From Alitta virens (taxonomy: Eukaryota; Annelida; Polychaeta; Phyllodocida; Nereididae): a stretch of DNA of 64,000 nucleotides. Of this stretch, positions 1 to 12,050 are shown in pieces. The position numbers were made by a program, and so were the translations under genes. Position 1 is the stretch's first letter, and each line of letters opens with the position of its first letter. The notes under the pieces are model-generated. The model was not told the DNA's origin and did no database searches. It saw nothing but the letters and a program-made list of their open reading frames with translations. The stretch is taken from positions 25,282,975 through 25,346,974 of the forward strand of contig OW028580.1 of assembly GCA_932294295.1 (NCBI GenBank), in the 5' to 3' direction.

Positions 1-2270
1 TCATTAATGACGTCATATATTGTGATGTCATAGGCAAGAGCACGTGAATAGCACATCTGCTTATGACGTCACATTTTTGTGCCTATTGATCAAGCAGTCT
101 TTCTCACTTATAAATGGCCAAAAGATCATTTCAAACTGACTGTGTTAAGAGGCTGAAATTTTGTGAGCCAATCTGGGGGGCACCTGGGAGAAGAAAAACT
201 TATGTCCTGCTGAATTCAGGGCTGTTCAGTGAAAAGACTCTATTGCATCATAATTTACATGTACATTCGTAGCCTCTAAACAGTCTAGATTTTTAACCAA
301 GAATGGAGTCTTGGCTGCCAAATTGAATTAACAATATTTCACTTCACTAGGAGTAATAGAATCACCTCTCAGACTCTAACATTAGACCTAATAAGCAAGC
401 CAATGGTATATAGGCCACAGGGGTTTTTGAACCTGGTTTAGCCACTTTGGTTATATATTATAGCAACGCTACCCACTGTTCAGTTGAAAGGTTGTCATAA
501 TAACAAGCGAATGTCTCTTTTGAAACAGAATTTGTTGCAATAGTCCAGAAGTAGAAAAGATGAATTATTTGTCTCTTTTTTGATGGCCGTTCCGGATACA
601 TGTGTGCTCAAATATTTTATATTAGTACATTATTATAGTTTAATTGACAGCTTCCAAAGGTAGCAGTCCACTAATTCTTACACATTCCACCAGGTACACT
701 GTGGGTTTGGTCTTATGGTCAAAGAATATTACCAAGAAGCGCCACTCCCTTTACTTCACATTGTAAACACTGCGCCTCCTTTTCCCAGCATGCATAGCAT
801 GCCCGAGCTCTTTAACGCCCCTGGTGGATAATAAAATTCATTTAGAATTTTCAGTCAAGTGTTTAAATTTGCCAATTTCACATGAACATCACATAAAAAT
901 GTCATTTCCACATTATTTCATTGTCAGCTCATGTCCTAGTGTGCAAATAAAGCACATAATCACAAATTTACAATGTCAACAAAAGCTCAATGTGAATGTA
1001 GATTGATGTTCAATGACGTTCATCGACCAGTATGATGTCACTCAATTGTACTGATTGTTCTCTGTTCATTAAGTAGTCAGCTCGGTTAACAATGCGCCTC
1101 CTTTCATGCATGCATAGCGCATCCTACTTACGAGAGTGCGTGTTCTTTGTTATGTTATTTAGTCCTGCACTAAAAAGAAGGCCCAGTGTGATTGGATATA
1201 TGGTAAAATTAAATTTTCGTATTTTAGTGACCAAACTATCAAAAAAAATTGTAATTGACTAATTTTCAGTGCTTGTTTCTCTCTGATGTCATGCAAAAAA
1301 GTGTCTGGTTGTGCTAGAAAATAAAACTGCAGAACCACTGTATATATATATGAAGATGGAGGGAAAGAAGGTCAAATTGTGAAACAAAATTGTGGTTTTG
1401 CCCTTTTTAGATGAGACTGAATTAATTTCTGTTAGATTAAATCTACATGGAAAAACAGGATTGATATTCAGATTCTCGTTTTAAATACTTTTTATGGCTG
1501 ACGCTATTACATTAAATTATAGAAGTATTATTACAATCACTAGATCTCACTAGGTAGAGTGATAGCTCGAGCCACGCACGCCACCTGGCGAGATATCATA
1601 GCTCGGAAAAATTCTATGCTAAAGTAAGTTTCATGGACACCAATTGCGATATATGAAAGAATGACTTGAGCTATGCTATGGTCCTTCTTAATATTATTCA
1701 AGGCAAAAAAGTTTTTCTTATGCCATCAAGGCCAAGGATGTGAAGATTAAACTAACCCACAGCCAGAGATGCTAAGTTCTTGAGTGGTGAATGTGTGAGT
1801 TTTGGCTCTTTCCAACCAGTTTACATTAAAATTGTAAAGATGTATGGTCCTCATTGAGTGAGTTAAATATAAATATGAAATAAATACTGAAGTCCAGAGG
1901 AGTAAGACAGCAACCAAATGCGTGAGACTCACATCGAATGCATTAGACTTGGCATGTGTGTCACAGCCTAATGTACACAAATATCAGTGACATCACAGCT
2001 AATCTTTACAAACTGAGCTAATTCCTTGAAATATGAGTGGCAGTATGTACATCAATCTTATAATTATACACAGTATATCTTAAGGATTTAGATTCTGATT
2101 GAAAAAAGTGCCATACATGTTTCTTAGTCACTTTGACTACTCTTCCTTGCCTGTCTCGGTGATTCAAAAGTTTGTGTTATTGGAAAGACGACTCATCGAA
2201 GCTTAGATACTTAGGTACGTACAAAATGCTTTAATTTTCTATGATACAAAACACATGAACAAGAAGAAAA
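1..2270. other. Non-coding stretch downstream of SCP
   Basis: No open reading frame here has recognisable protein similarity. Apart from a fragment of repeat R1 at 188-243, the sequence is AT-rich and featureless. The short open frames at 824-1006 and 1747-1980 show no domain or splice context and are taken as chance. Confidence 0.6.
188..243 (+). repeat. R1 interspersed repeat, 3' fragment
   Basis: This matches the end of the R1 repeat seen in full at 35233-35534 and 37581-37884, including the shared GAATTCAGGGCTG block followed by CAGTGAAAAGACTCTATT. Only the last 55 bp or so of the element are present. No target duplication is visible. Confidence 0.7.
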
Positions 2271-2295
2271 TACAGAATTGGTACAATAATACAAT

Positions 2296-2301
2296 TTTAT
2301 T
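2296..2301 (-). terminator. Poly(A) signal of the SCP gene
   Basis: AATAAA on the minus strand (TTTATT on plus), about 700 bp past the SCP stop codon. It is the first canonical hexamer I see downstream of the stop. Cleavage would fall around 2270-2285. The assignment rests on position and motif only. Confidence 0.5.
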
Positions 2302-2999
2302 CGAGTGAAGTGTCGCTGCTGGACGTGAGCTAGTACTCGTACCACCATTCTTCACACCAATATAGCACTTATTTCAGACAAGAGGGAGTCTTTGATTTTA
2401 CATACATTCGTATATCTATAGATATATAAAGCTTGGCATTTGTTAACATGTGTACACAATGCTTTGATGGTATTACAAACGCTTTAGGCCTAAGTATGAT
2501 GATACACATTGAAATATCACGACAATGAAAGTGTCAGCTGCCGCAAATCGCAAGGTTTCACGACAATATGGGGTCACGTGACTAGTGGTTGTTGACACTG
2601 AACGTCCTCACTTCCGGTCATGTGACTAGTTCAATAAGCAACATGCGACGTCATCATGCCAGTTGGTCCCCCTCGGGATGGAACAAAGTCAGCGCACTAA
2701 GCGAGTGAGTGAACTACTGAACAAGAGATTCGACTTGCGTTCGTGAATTCAGGACTCGTGACAAGACAACCAGTCGCAAAGAACACAGCCTAAGTGCCAC
2801 ACCCGATCATCGTCGGCAACAATCGAACAATCGGACAGTTCAGGAAGAGTCATCGATTGAAGTCACGTGATGGCTGTGGATGGTTTTACTTTTATCCAAG
2901 GGAGGGCGAGTAAGGCTTTGTTTTGATTTGAATGTTACTTCATTTGATGATAATATTTAGGAAAGAGCGAGGTCTTCTTTGGCTGCAAGGAGGTTTTGC
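2302..2999 (-). other. Putative 3' UTR of SCP
   Basis: This lies between the SCP stop codon (3000-3002) and the first AATAAA. Base composition at 2560-2900 is richer in G+C than the surrounding DNA, as expected of transcribed sequence. No other coding potential is evident. Confidence 0.45.
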
Positions 3000-3359
3000 T
3001 TAGACCAAGGGACCCCAGAAGACCTTGTTGGTGGAGTCACCATCATTCATGAAGAAGTCAGAACCAGCAATGACGAACTCCTCCAATGAGAGGAGGCCAT
3101 CATTGTTTGTGTCGATGGCATCGAAGCTAGCGGGGGCCATGGTCTTATCCAAACCAAGCATCCCGAAGAAGATTCCGTACTCATCTCGGCTGATATTGTT
3201 GTCCTCATTTGTGTCCACAGCGCGGAAGAACAAGGGTAGGGGTCCCTCAACAACAGACTTGGCCTCGGGGTTCTTTACCATTTCCTTCATGGAATTAATG
3301 AAGGTGGTCTCGTCAATGCCCTTTCCACCAGCCACGGCAGTCAAGAAATTGTCCCAAAC
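3000..3359 (-). CDS. SCP: Sarcoplasmic calcium-binding protein, coding exon 2 (residues 57-175)
   Basis: Terminal coding exon of a cytosolic EF-hand Ca2+/Mg2+ buffer of invertebrate muscle. The acceptor AG (3360-3361) precedes GTT TGG GAC, which continues exon 1 in phase 0. The exon encodes 119 residues and a stop. The second EF-hand region (about residues 57-90) has no acidic loop, as is usual for this family. EF3 has the loop DTNEDNNISRDE (105-116) and EF4 has DTNNDGLLSLEE (139-150), both with Asp at loop position 1 and Glu at position 12. The C-terminus is KVFWGPLV. With exon 1 the product is 175 residues, the usual SCP length. From memory it matches the Nereis diversicolor protein very closely or exactly, which an alignment would settle. 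It buffers calcium during muscle relaxation and is not a calmodulin-type trigger. Confidence 0.97.
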   Translation of the reverse strand, partial: VWDNFLTAVAGGKGIDETTFINSMKEMVKNPEAKSVVEGPLPLFFRAVDTNEDNNISRDEYGIFFGMLGLDKTMAPASFDAIDTNNDGLLSLEEFVIAGSDFFMNDGDSTNKVFWGPLV

Positions 3360-4345
3360 CTACAAGAAAGAAAGCAAACTCTTTAGCCTTACTTACAAAT
3401 GCGAAAACATGCGGTCAAATAAAGTTCAACATATTAATTACACGATTGAGCGATTTTTAAGTCAATATGACAAGAAAGCAACTATATTTTTTGCAAACTG
3501 TCATACAGGCCTTTGACTTAAACATTCCATTAGCGAACTAACTGAAGTGGCAACACCTTCCACTTAATCTATGGATTTCTGATTCAAGAAATTCATTTTT
3601 ACCCTTTTTTTTTTTTTTTTGGATACACATATTATAGTCCAATTGAAGCATCAGTAGTTTGATATACCAATAGAATTGGATATAGCATAATTATTTCCTT
3701 TGTTTCTTTGCTTTGAGTGCAATGTTGACAAACTTAATTATGTTTTAAGGAAATATATCGAATGAACTCTTATTATTAGACTAGAGATTGTTCAGGGCTT
3801 GAAGCTCTCCAGTTTCTGATATGTTTTAAGTTTTTTTTTGTTTTAGATTTTTTTACATAATGTATTGGTGACATGTTTATCGCACGTATAACTGAACATC
3901 TCATGATGCTCATCTAAAGCAATAAACTGCACTATACCCTGCAATAGGGTTTTACAGGTAGCCAGACCTCTGATAAACAGATGCACAATAACTACCAACA
4001 GTTTATCAATATATGTAAACTGGTGCATGTAACAGTGTCTGTTTTGTTTGGGCCAGTTACGTGGACGCAGGAAAAGTTCCTCTGTTCAGATCTTTATATG
4101 TATAATTATTGATACCAGTATTGTTTAATGCTCATATATACCAGTTGTCAGTCTTCTAACTGCATTTGTCTTTGTGAAGATATCCAGAAACACTTCAAGC
4201 AATCTGTCGACACTAAATGTAGTTTTCTTATATATGTTTTAATGTTTCTCTACCAGAAATCTAACTGACAGTGTGATATAATGTTATGCAAAGCATTGCC
4301 TTTCCAGATGATGATTAATAGCTATTAGTAGATTATAGTTGGATT

Positions 4346-4476
4346 CATAAACGTGGAAACTAAACTCCGGGTGACGTCATGTTAATCCATGAGTCCCATT
4401 GGATAATCCAATCCTTTAGCCAACCAGAGTCCTGCAATGTCATGAAGTCCTCTGGAGTTTAGGTTCCAGGTTTATA
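4346..4476. mobile_element. Short palindromic MITE-like element
   Basis: The ends are inverted copies. The left end reads ATAAAC-TGGAAACTAAACTCC and the right end, reverse-complemented, reads ATAAAC-TGGAACCTAAACTCC. The inner sequences (TGACGTCATG and CATGAAGTC) continue the partial symmetry. The element is about 130 bp and cannot code. I could not identify a target duplication, so the superfamily is unassigned. Confidence 0.5.
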
Positions 4477-4481
4477 ACGGT

Positions 4482-4510
4482 AGTACTAGTGGTAGTACTA
4501 GTGGTAGTAT

Positions 4511-4579
<69 letters not shown>

Positions 4580-4791
4580 AAGTAAATTCAAGTAGTAGTA
4601 GTAGTAGAAGTAAATTCAAGTAGTAGTAGTAGTAGAAGTAAATTCAAGTAGTAGTAGTAGTAGAAGTAAATTCAAGTAGTAGTAGTAGTAGAAGTAAATT
4701 CAAGTAGTAGTAGTAGTAGAAGTAAATTCAAGTAGTAGTAGTAGTAGAAGTAATTTCAAGTAGTAGTAGAAGTAAATTCAAGTAGTAGTAG
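4482..4791. repeat. (AGT)n tract and 28-bp minisatellite
   Basis: An AGT trinucleotide run of about 95 bp is followed by about eight units of 28 bp. Each unit holds AAGTAAATTC followed by six AGT-type triplets. The minisatellite evidently grew out of the trinucleotide tract. The last unit is shortened and one unit carries AATTTC instead of AAATTC. Confidence 0.95.
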
Positions 4792-6564
4792 TCTTATTCA
4801 CCATATGTGGATGGTGACCACAAAAAGCCGAGGCTTATCTGGCTGGTTGCCTTGACAGAATTAAATCAGCTGTGTCACTGAGGCCTGAAATTATTAAAGA
4901 ATCATTTGGTCACCTGTGCTAAACTCAACTAACAGAATGGGAATGCTTCGTTTTGACGAGCTGTAACAATGACATGTTGAAATCAAAAGAAACTTGGGTG
5001 GGACTAAAGTCGATTACAGTAAGTAAACTGGACAAACGACTGGAGAAATATAGACAACAAAAGCTAATTAGAGCTAGCTGGAGCTTACCAGAGCTAATCA
5101 ATGTCCTTCTTATTTCTGTCCTCTGGTTTGCACCAGTTCAAAAGGTATTCATTTGATCCTGCAAACTTGCATTTCTGAGCTGCAAATATAGCTGGGCCAA
5201 CAATAAAGCATGTCTAGTCAGTCATGCTGGCCTTGTCCTGTACTAATAGCTGATGTTCCAGGAAGTCAAGATTGTTGCTCAAGTTTTTGGCAAAGAGCTA
5301 CAGGTTTCTATGGCAACCTGGAACAGCTGCTGTGTCCCCTACATGCTGCCCAGTTTAGCTGCTCACTTCTGACCAACCCCCGCCGACCAGCATCCAGATC
5401 CAGCAATGCAGCTATCCTGGGACCGTTACTCAGCAAATTAGAACCCAGGTCCCAAATGCAGGCAAGAAACTTGTAGAACTTCTAGTTCGACTGATTTTGA
5501 AATTATAGGTATATTGCACTTAATTTTTAATCTTGGGTGAAAGCCTATCCACAATCATAAAAATGGAAACTTCATTTCTTTGGCACAAACTGCCTCTAAA
5601 AATTGTACTAGAAGCTTAGTTGAAAAATGCTAATAAACATATATGATCAGTCACCATATATTAACAAGGAAGGAAGGAAGGTCAGTCAATCAATCAAAAG
5701 CAATATCAAGGCTCTCCCTGTCAATCAGCGATGTTCTCTCGCACGTGGGATGCATACATTACAAGTGTATGTCATGTGATCTGCATACTTAGGCACCCCC
5801 TGGCGAGACAGGCTGACACTTTAGGGGTACATTTTGACCCTCTTCACCTGAGAATACACCCCATGCCATTAATAACACCTGCTTTGGGAGAGGGGTATAG
5901 TGGGACAGGGGTAAGTAGGATGAGTGACATTTTGTATATTTCGTCAAAGTGTGTGGATTTTTTTTTTTTAGATGATTAATAAAGAGAAAGAGACGACAGA
6001 CAGGGGGTAGTTAAGATAGATAGATAAACAAAACGTTGATGTGGCAAACTATTTTGAAATATTATTCTTGGCAAGTTTTGTAATAAAACAGAAAGAAAAC
6101 TGCAAGTCTGCTTGAATGATAACCCTATACCAACATATACCTAAAATAATTATGCACTATCTATTCCTGCATTAAGTGAATGACATCAATTTCTCCTGAG
6201 TCCATATTACATGACCTGCCTTGACCTTGTTATGTTATTCTTGTTACCGCAGCATGAAATAATAACAGGAGGCCTTATGCTTCCACTTCCGGAATGTGCC
6301 CCTTAGCGCAAAGAAAATAAAGGTACATGGGCACAGAATGTGTGTTACCTGCAGGGGACAGTGGAGGGCTATTTTGGTCATCTGAGAATGCTGGACGGTC
6401 CTTATTCAATTAGCAGAGAGTTTCGAGAAAGAGGCAGTGCTAACTCCACAAAACAGGCGACAAAGCAATGCAATACAGATTGGCAGTATGTACATTATGC
6501 TATGTAATTGTAAATAAACTCAAATACAACAAAAAAGTAAATTAAACAAGAATGGAATTTCATG

Positions 6565-7074
6565 GAAGTTTCTCGACATTTCCACCAGGTGTCTAGGACA
6601 GAATACTGCAATTCTATTGGCTAAAAAAGTTCCCGCCCTTAACAGTGATTGGCTGAAGCAAAGTGCATCCTAGCAGCAGTATTTTTATTGCATTCTAATG
6701 CATATTTGTCATCTTATTATTCAGTTGATTTTTGTTATTTCCCTGAAAAAGTTATATTTATTGAATAGGTGAGTTATGATCAGCTATGTCTGAAAAGCAA
6801 AATGAGTAATAAGACGAGGGTGGGTGGGGTGGGTGGATTAGGGCTTTATGTCCTGTATTTCTGCACCTGATGGCCTAATTAGGACAGGCAGGAACCATGG
6901 GCAATGAAATGAGGGAGGAAACAGCCATCCAACTTAGACTTGACTGGGAATCAAACCCGGGACCCAGTGGTACGAAGCCCAGCTTGCTACCACTGTTCTA
7001 GGCCCCCACCCCTGAGTAATAAGAGGAGAAGAAAGACTTATGTCCTGCTGAATTCAGCGAAAATAATCTATTGT
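6565..7074 (+). repeat. R1 interspersed repeat, split by a SINE
   Basis: R1 begins near GAAGTTTCTCGACATTTCC and includes the conserved block with ATTGGCT, TTCCCGCCC and a second ATTGGCT. It runs to the AAAAGCAAAATGAGTAATAA block, is interrupted at 6819-7012, and resumes to the CTATTG end. It is the same family as the copies at 32441, 35233, 37323, 37581, 53206 and 63888. A small deletion removes GGCTGCTCAGTG near the end. Confidence 0.85.
6819..7012 (-). mobile_element. tRNA-derived SINE inserted into R1
   Basis: On the minus strand the element starts with a tRNA-like head: an A-box-like stretch (CTAGAACAGTGGTAG) and a B-box-like stretch (GGGTTTGATTCCC). A tRNA-unrelated body follows, ending in TAATCCACCCACC. 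It is flanked by direct repeats TGAGTAATAAGA(C/G)GAG at 6803-6818 and 7013-7028. Those are the R1 sequence duplicated on insertion, which fixes the element's ends. Related copies lie at 51951-52134, 57364-57496 and 28807-28875. It is non-coding and would depend on a LINE for movement. Confidence 0.85.
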
Positions 7075-7123
7075 GACAATACCTACGTATCTATGTAGCT
7101 ATATATATGTATGCATAGATCAA

Positions 7124-7245
7124 GATGTGTCTGTGCATGTATCTATCTGTGTATCTATTTATGTATCAATGTATGTATATATACATGTATCCATGATCCA
7201 TCTATACATCCATCTACATTTGTATCTGTCACGTCGTTTCAAAGA
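7124..7245. repeat. Degenerate TGTA/TCTA tetranucleotide repeat
   Basis: Interspersed TATC, TGTA and CATC units. The short overlapping open frames here are simple-sequence artefacts. Confidence 0.8.
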
Positions 7246-7724
7246 TATCCTTTACACAATCACTTTCTAAACATCTATATCTCATTCAATAATTGTATTT
7301 AAGGAAGTGGTCAGTTATGCTGGCAGTAACTCAATATCAACCCCACATTTAAGTTACTTGCATGCTATTTTGACTGCTTGCTTTTATAAGATCCATAGCA
7401 TCAGAAAGCTCCCATCCAGTCTTCCTCATATGATTCAATTTCCCAGTGAGTGAAATGCCCAGGGATCGACATAAATTATTGATATGTAATATAGCATTGA
7501 TTGGCACTGCACCTGGCCACACACACATTAATTTTGGGAAGATTCATTGCTTACCAGTACAGTGGCACCCCTCAATTAGGACCACACTGGGAATACCCAG
7601 TAAATGTGAGCACAAATTGTTGGCTATTTGACAGTGTTCTGTTCTATAGTCATGTTGTACAAATTTGTCCGTTTCCAAACAAGCTTATTGGTACCCGCTA
7701 TCAGGAGACTCCGAGCATTGTGGT

Positions 7725-7850
7725 TCACTATCTATCTATCTATATATCTACCTATATATCTATCCATCTATCTAATATATCTATCTATCTATCTATATGT
7801 CTCTCTGTCTCTCTGTCTGTCTATCTTTTTATCTATCTATCTAGTTCATA
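7725..7850. repeat. (CTAT)n microsatellite
   Basis: CTAT/CTAC/CTGT tetranucleotide tract with scattered variants. Confidence 0.9.
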
Positions 7851-8446
7851 ATAAGCAGGTCCAACTGAATTGACATTTAGTGAAATTCCATGGTCTTAAT
7901 TTTTGGCTACTATGTATATTACTTCATTTCCATCTAGGGTCGAGACTTGCACTTTGTGAACTAAGCATCAAATGACAGCCCTGTGATCTCTGGCTAAGAG
8001 ACTGTTTCCTAGAATTTCCCCAAAAAAGAGAAAGGCAGAAATACACACAACAAATGCACTTGTTTAAAACAAAGTTCCTCTAGCTTTGGTATACATCAAT
8101 ACATGTACATTGGATTATATTGCTAAGAAATATTGATATTAAGGAATAAGACACACATTGTTATGGTCCTTGATTGGTCTTTTTGTGGTTTAGGGTTTGA
8201 TGCTAGGGCAGCATCCAATAACCCTAACCTTGACCCATCACCCTACACCAGCAGAAAGAATCTGGTGGATAGTAATTTAGACTGATTTATGCAGTCACAC
8301 TGACTACCAAAGCTGGTGTCTGTGTGCTGAATACGACTGGAAAATACTGAAAAAGAAAGAAGTACATTCTATACTAGCAGTTGCTTGATGAAATTTCTCA
8401 GCAACTATAGAGTGGCTACAGTAACAAATGACCCATCACTGAGGTA

Positions 8447-8697
8447 CAGTTAGTTTCTTTAAAAACAGCCTGTCAAATTGAACCTAGACAAAGCTGATGA
8501 CTTCTGCTATATATATATATATATATATATGATGCTACCTTCCACTAAGCGGAACTATCTGGCTATAGCTGTTACTCAAAGTAGTCTTTTACACGTGAAT
8601 ATTAATATAGAAGCGGCTGGCTCTAGCCAGTTATAGCTACAGCCAGGAATAGGTTGCTGCAGCTGTCTAGAGTCAACCATATTGATGAAACCAACTG
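8447..8697. mobile_element. Tc1/mariner-like MITE, copy 1
   Basis: The terminal inverted repeats are CAGTTAGTTTC at the left and GAAACCAACTG at the right. Each is bordered by the dinucleotide TA (8445-8446 and 8698-8699), the target typical of Tc1/mariner elements. The body shares AAACAGCCTGTCAAATTG and other blocks with the copies at 24362 and 62029. A TA microsatellite (8509-8530) has expanded inside this copy. It has no coding capacity. Confidence 0.75.
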
Positions 8698-11600
8698 TAT
8701 TTCCGATGGTGATGGCTGGAGACTGTGAATACTTAAAATTTTATCATGGTCCTCGAAATATCCCCATTGGACCTTAACGTAAGGCAGTATCACCTTAGCT
8801 TAGAGCATTAAAACAATTGACTTTACATGGATTTAATTGTCACAAACTGTGCCTTTGTTATTACATTACATCAAATAAAATGCAATGAAAGACATACTAT
8901 TCCGAAAAATACTGTACTTCGTCTAATTCAATCATATCTTAGAGATAATTATAATATGCTTAAGTAGTTACCGGTAGGCTACTTAGGGGCACCAGAAATG
9001 GACTTTAGACAAATAGGAAGGTCACCCAAGGACCCTAAAAGTGGCCCAAAAGTAAGATTAATACCCAGGGGTCCCCTCAAAGTCTCCAACACTAAATAAT
9101 AGATGTTTGACTTGTTTCAGGGGCTCCCCTGTCACTGTGTCTGCCCTTGGCCATCTTTCTTTATTTATAAAGCTTCTTTAGGTCTATAGGTCACAATACA
9201 GTGCCGCAAAATGCATGTGGAGAACAAATCACTGAATAAAAGGCTGCCAGCCTGACTAAATGTAGTCATAAATATGACACTCAATCTTGCCACCAAGTAG
9301 TCAGAACAGTTAAGAGTGCCAAATATGCTGTCTCACCCTTAGTTATTGTGTTGTATTGTCTTTATTGTCTGGCAGATGTCATGATGAGATGATATGGCTC
9401 TTAAAAGGTCCACACCATGGTACCCACTTACCCCAGCATAGGACACTGAGTTTGTAATTTCATATTATCAAGCACATTAAGAGCTGAGCATATGAAATTA
9501 AATTATCGAAGACAAATTTCTAACCTTCCATTTCATTGTAAAGGGTAATTTATAAATTCATCGATGATAGTAAAATGCACCTATTTATACAGCTTGTGAG
9601 GAAAAATTATCAATATTATTGTCTGTATTCAAAATATTAGATAATGTTAATAGAATAGTTGTCATGATTCAAGAGTTTGCTTTTAATGCAATCAACAATT
9701 AAAAAATAAATAAATAAACAACGAATGAATAAATAAAGTACTGGGGAAAAGCGAACTTCAAAAGTGGATGAATTCCATCAACAGACAGAATACTTTCAAA
9801 ATTAATTGTACTCAGAAAATTTGAAATGCCTCTTTTTGTTAAGAAATGTTGTTTTCATAGTGGCCACTCCACAAAATCATGTTTTCCGGTCCAGAGCTTT
9901 TAAATCAAGAATCAAAACCATTATTCAATCAATGCAGATATTGACCAACAAATTCCAGTATTGCAATAAAATTTAATACGAGTGGATAAAGAACTTTTCA
10001 AAAGAAACAGTTGCACAGAAAGTGAAGAATTTGTGTGCAAGATAGTTTTAAAATATCTTGTCGCTTATATTGGACATAATTGAGCTGACATTTAATAAAT
10101 AGGATTTACCTGACAAAATGACCATACATATATTGTTCACAAGTTTATCATAAATAAATAAAAATTTGAAACTACGGTTCTTCAAAAAAAAAATTCTGGT
10201 TTTGATTGACCATGGTAATTGAACCATGTACTAAAATTACAAACTTATCTAACCTGAATATATTGAAATGTGTTTTAGATTAAGATAATGAATCGGTAAT
10301 TGTGGCTAAAAGTGGGTTAAGCTTGAGAAAAAGAATGAAATAAGAAAAATTCCCTTGATTTTTTGCACTGAGTTAGCTAATAAAACTGACATAAGTTACT
10401 CAGTCAAGCTTGTAAAAAGATTGAGCTGGTAAGTGACTAAGTGACTAGGGTGCCTCCCAGGTGTTGGCAACATCACACACAGAAGAAATCTACACTATAT
10501 CTGAGTATTTTGGGCATGACAAAGATGGAGTAAGTTCTCTCCCCTGAGTATTTGTAAAACAATTATAAGGTGAGAACAAACGGTTGACATGAAATATGTC
10601 TGCCTTTGTGTTTGTAGGAACAATAAACAAAGAATAGAAAGCAACAGAGAGTCAAGAAGGGTGAAGAAACATAAAAACGAATAGGGAAAAGGATCGCAGG
10701 AACATAGCTGAGATTGCATTATATTAATAGTGGGAGCATAGACCCTTGAGGTACGCCATATGTTGAATATTTACATCTCTGCACACACTTAGCTTGTATC
10801 TTGGCTTCTGTTCTCTCAAAACAAGTTCTGCATTAGTAAAAACAAGTTTCTGTACTGCAGAAAGGTTTGTGCATCAGTATTTATGCAAAAGTGTTGCCAT
10901 GGCAGCCGCACAATGCGTGCGACACAGTATTTTACAAAGGACGAGTGTTCCGTGAGACATGTCCTAAACAAATTTGATGAATCACGTTCGTCATCACACC
11001 GTTCCCAAAATTAGACTAATTAAATGAATCGCTGTTATAAAAATACACTCCTTAATATGATGTCAAATCGGACAGAAATTGTAAGCCGCTTAAACTTGAT
11101 GCCAGGCCAACATGGAGTCGACCATACTGACGTCAAGCGGACATGGAGCCAATGTAACATTATCTGGGTCCTTAATTGTTAGAGCTATGATCTTCATGCT
11201 TTAAGAACTTGGTGATCATTACACCAAATATGAACAGCAAAAAACAAATACAAATTGAATTTGATACTGATTATAATTGGATAAACGTATAAAATACTAC
11301 TTTTAGGAAAGATACAGGTAAATGTCACTCACTTAATTATGGCACCATGGTGGTCAATCATTACATTGAACCCACCATCGGATCTGTTTAAGTCTGAGTC
11401 TTGAGCCACATGGACAGAGAGTGGCAAAAATAGTTCTTAAAGAGTTAAGTGCCTCTGAACAAAATAAAAAATATGCATGAGTGGGCTAAATTGATCCATT
11501 ACTTCAAAAAAAATTTTCATTCGAGTCATATAGCTGAAAGCACCCTGAACATAATTATCATTTGGTGCATGGCTCAACTAAGCCAACTCTACTCTATATG

Positions 11601-11967
11601 TTACATCAAAAAGCTTATAATAGCAGGTCACCAACAGATAACCTTAAATTTGCATGAGTAAAGCAGGAGGGTTGTCTATTTAGAGGTCGACAACATACAG
11701 CCAATGAGCTGTGCACATCATCCTGTCTTACCCTAAATGCGGAAGATGGTTGTTGCTGGGGGCATGCATGCTTGGTTATTTCTGAAGTGGCTTATCCACC
11801 CCTCCTACCTTGAATATGCACCCCAGTGATCTACTTGCTTGATAATCACCCCGCTTGACAGGCTGTCTCGAAATAGTAGCTGGCAGTGCCCACATGGACT
11901 GACTGATCCAGTCCAGCATTGCAAACAGATGCTAAGCATGGGGTCCCTCAACATGGGGTACAATGGA
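8698..11967. other. Intronic stretch without recognised features
   Basis: AT-rich sequence with no convincing exon, repeat family or palindrome. The open frame at 10495-10719 (minus) has no splice context and no recognisable similarity. Confidence 0.5.
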
Positions 11968-12050
11968 GGGGGGGGGGGTCCAATGGGAAGGGAGCTACAA
12001 TAGGGGGGGGGGGGTCAAGGGGGGCCTACGACAGGGGAAGAGGGGGTAAG
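11968..12050 (+). repeat. G-run cluster
   Basis: Two uninterrupted runs of 10 or more G, plus several runs of 3-6 G, lie within about 80 bp on the plus strand. The SCP transcript reads the other strand and would be C-rich here. The tract could form a G-quadruplex in the non-template strand. Confidence 0.75.

Noticed and set aside
3025..3516. 163-codon plus-strand open frame over SCP exon 2
   Set aside because: Antisense shadow of a strongly conserved EF-hand exon. It runs on into the intron without any domain.
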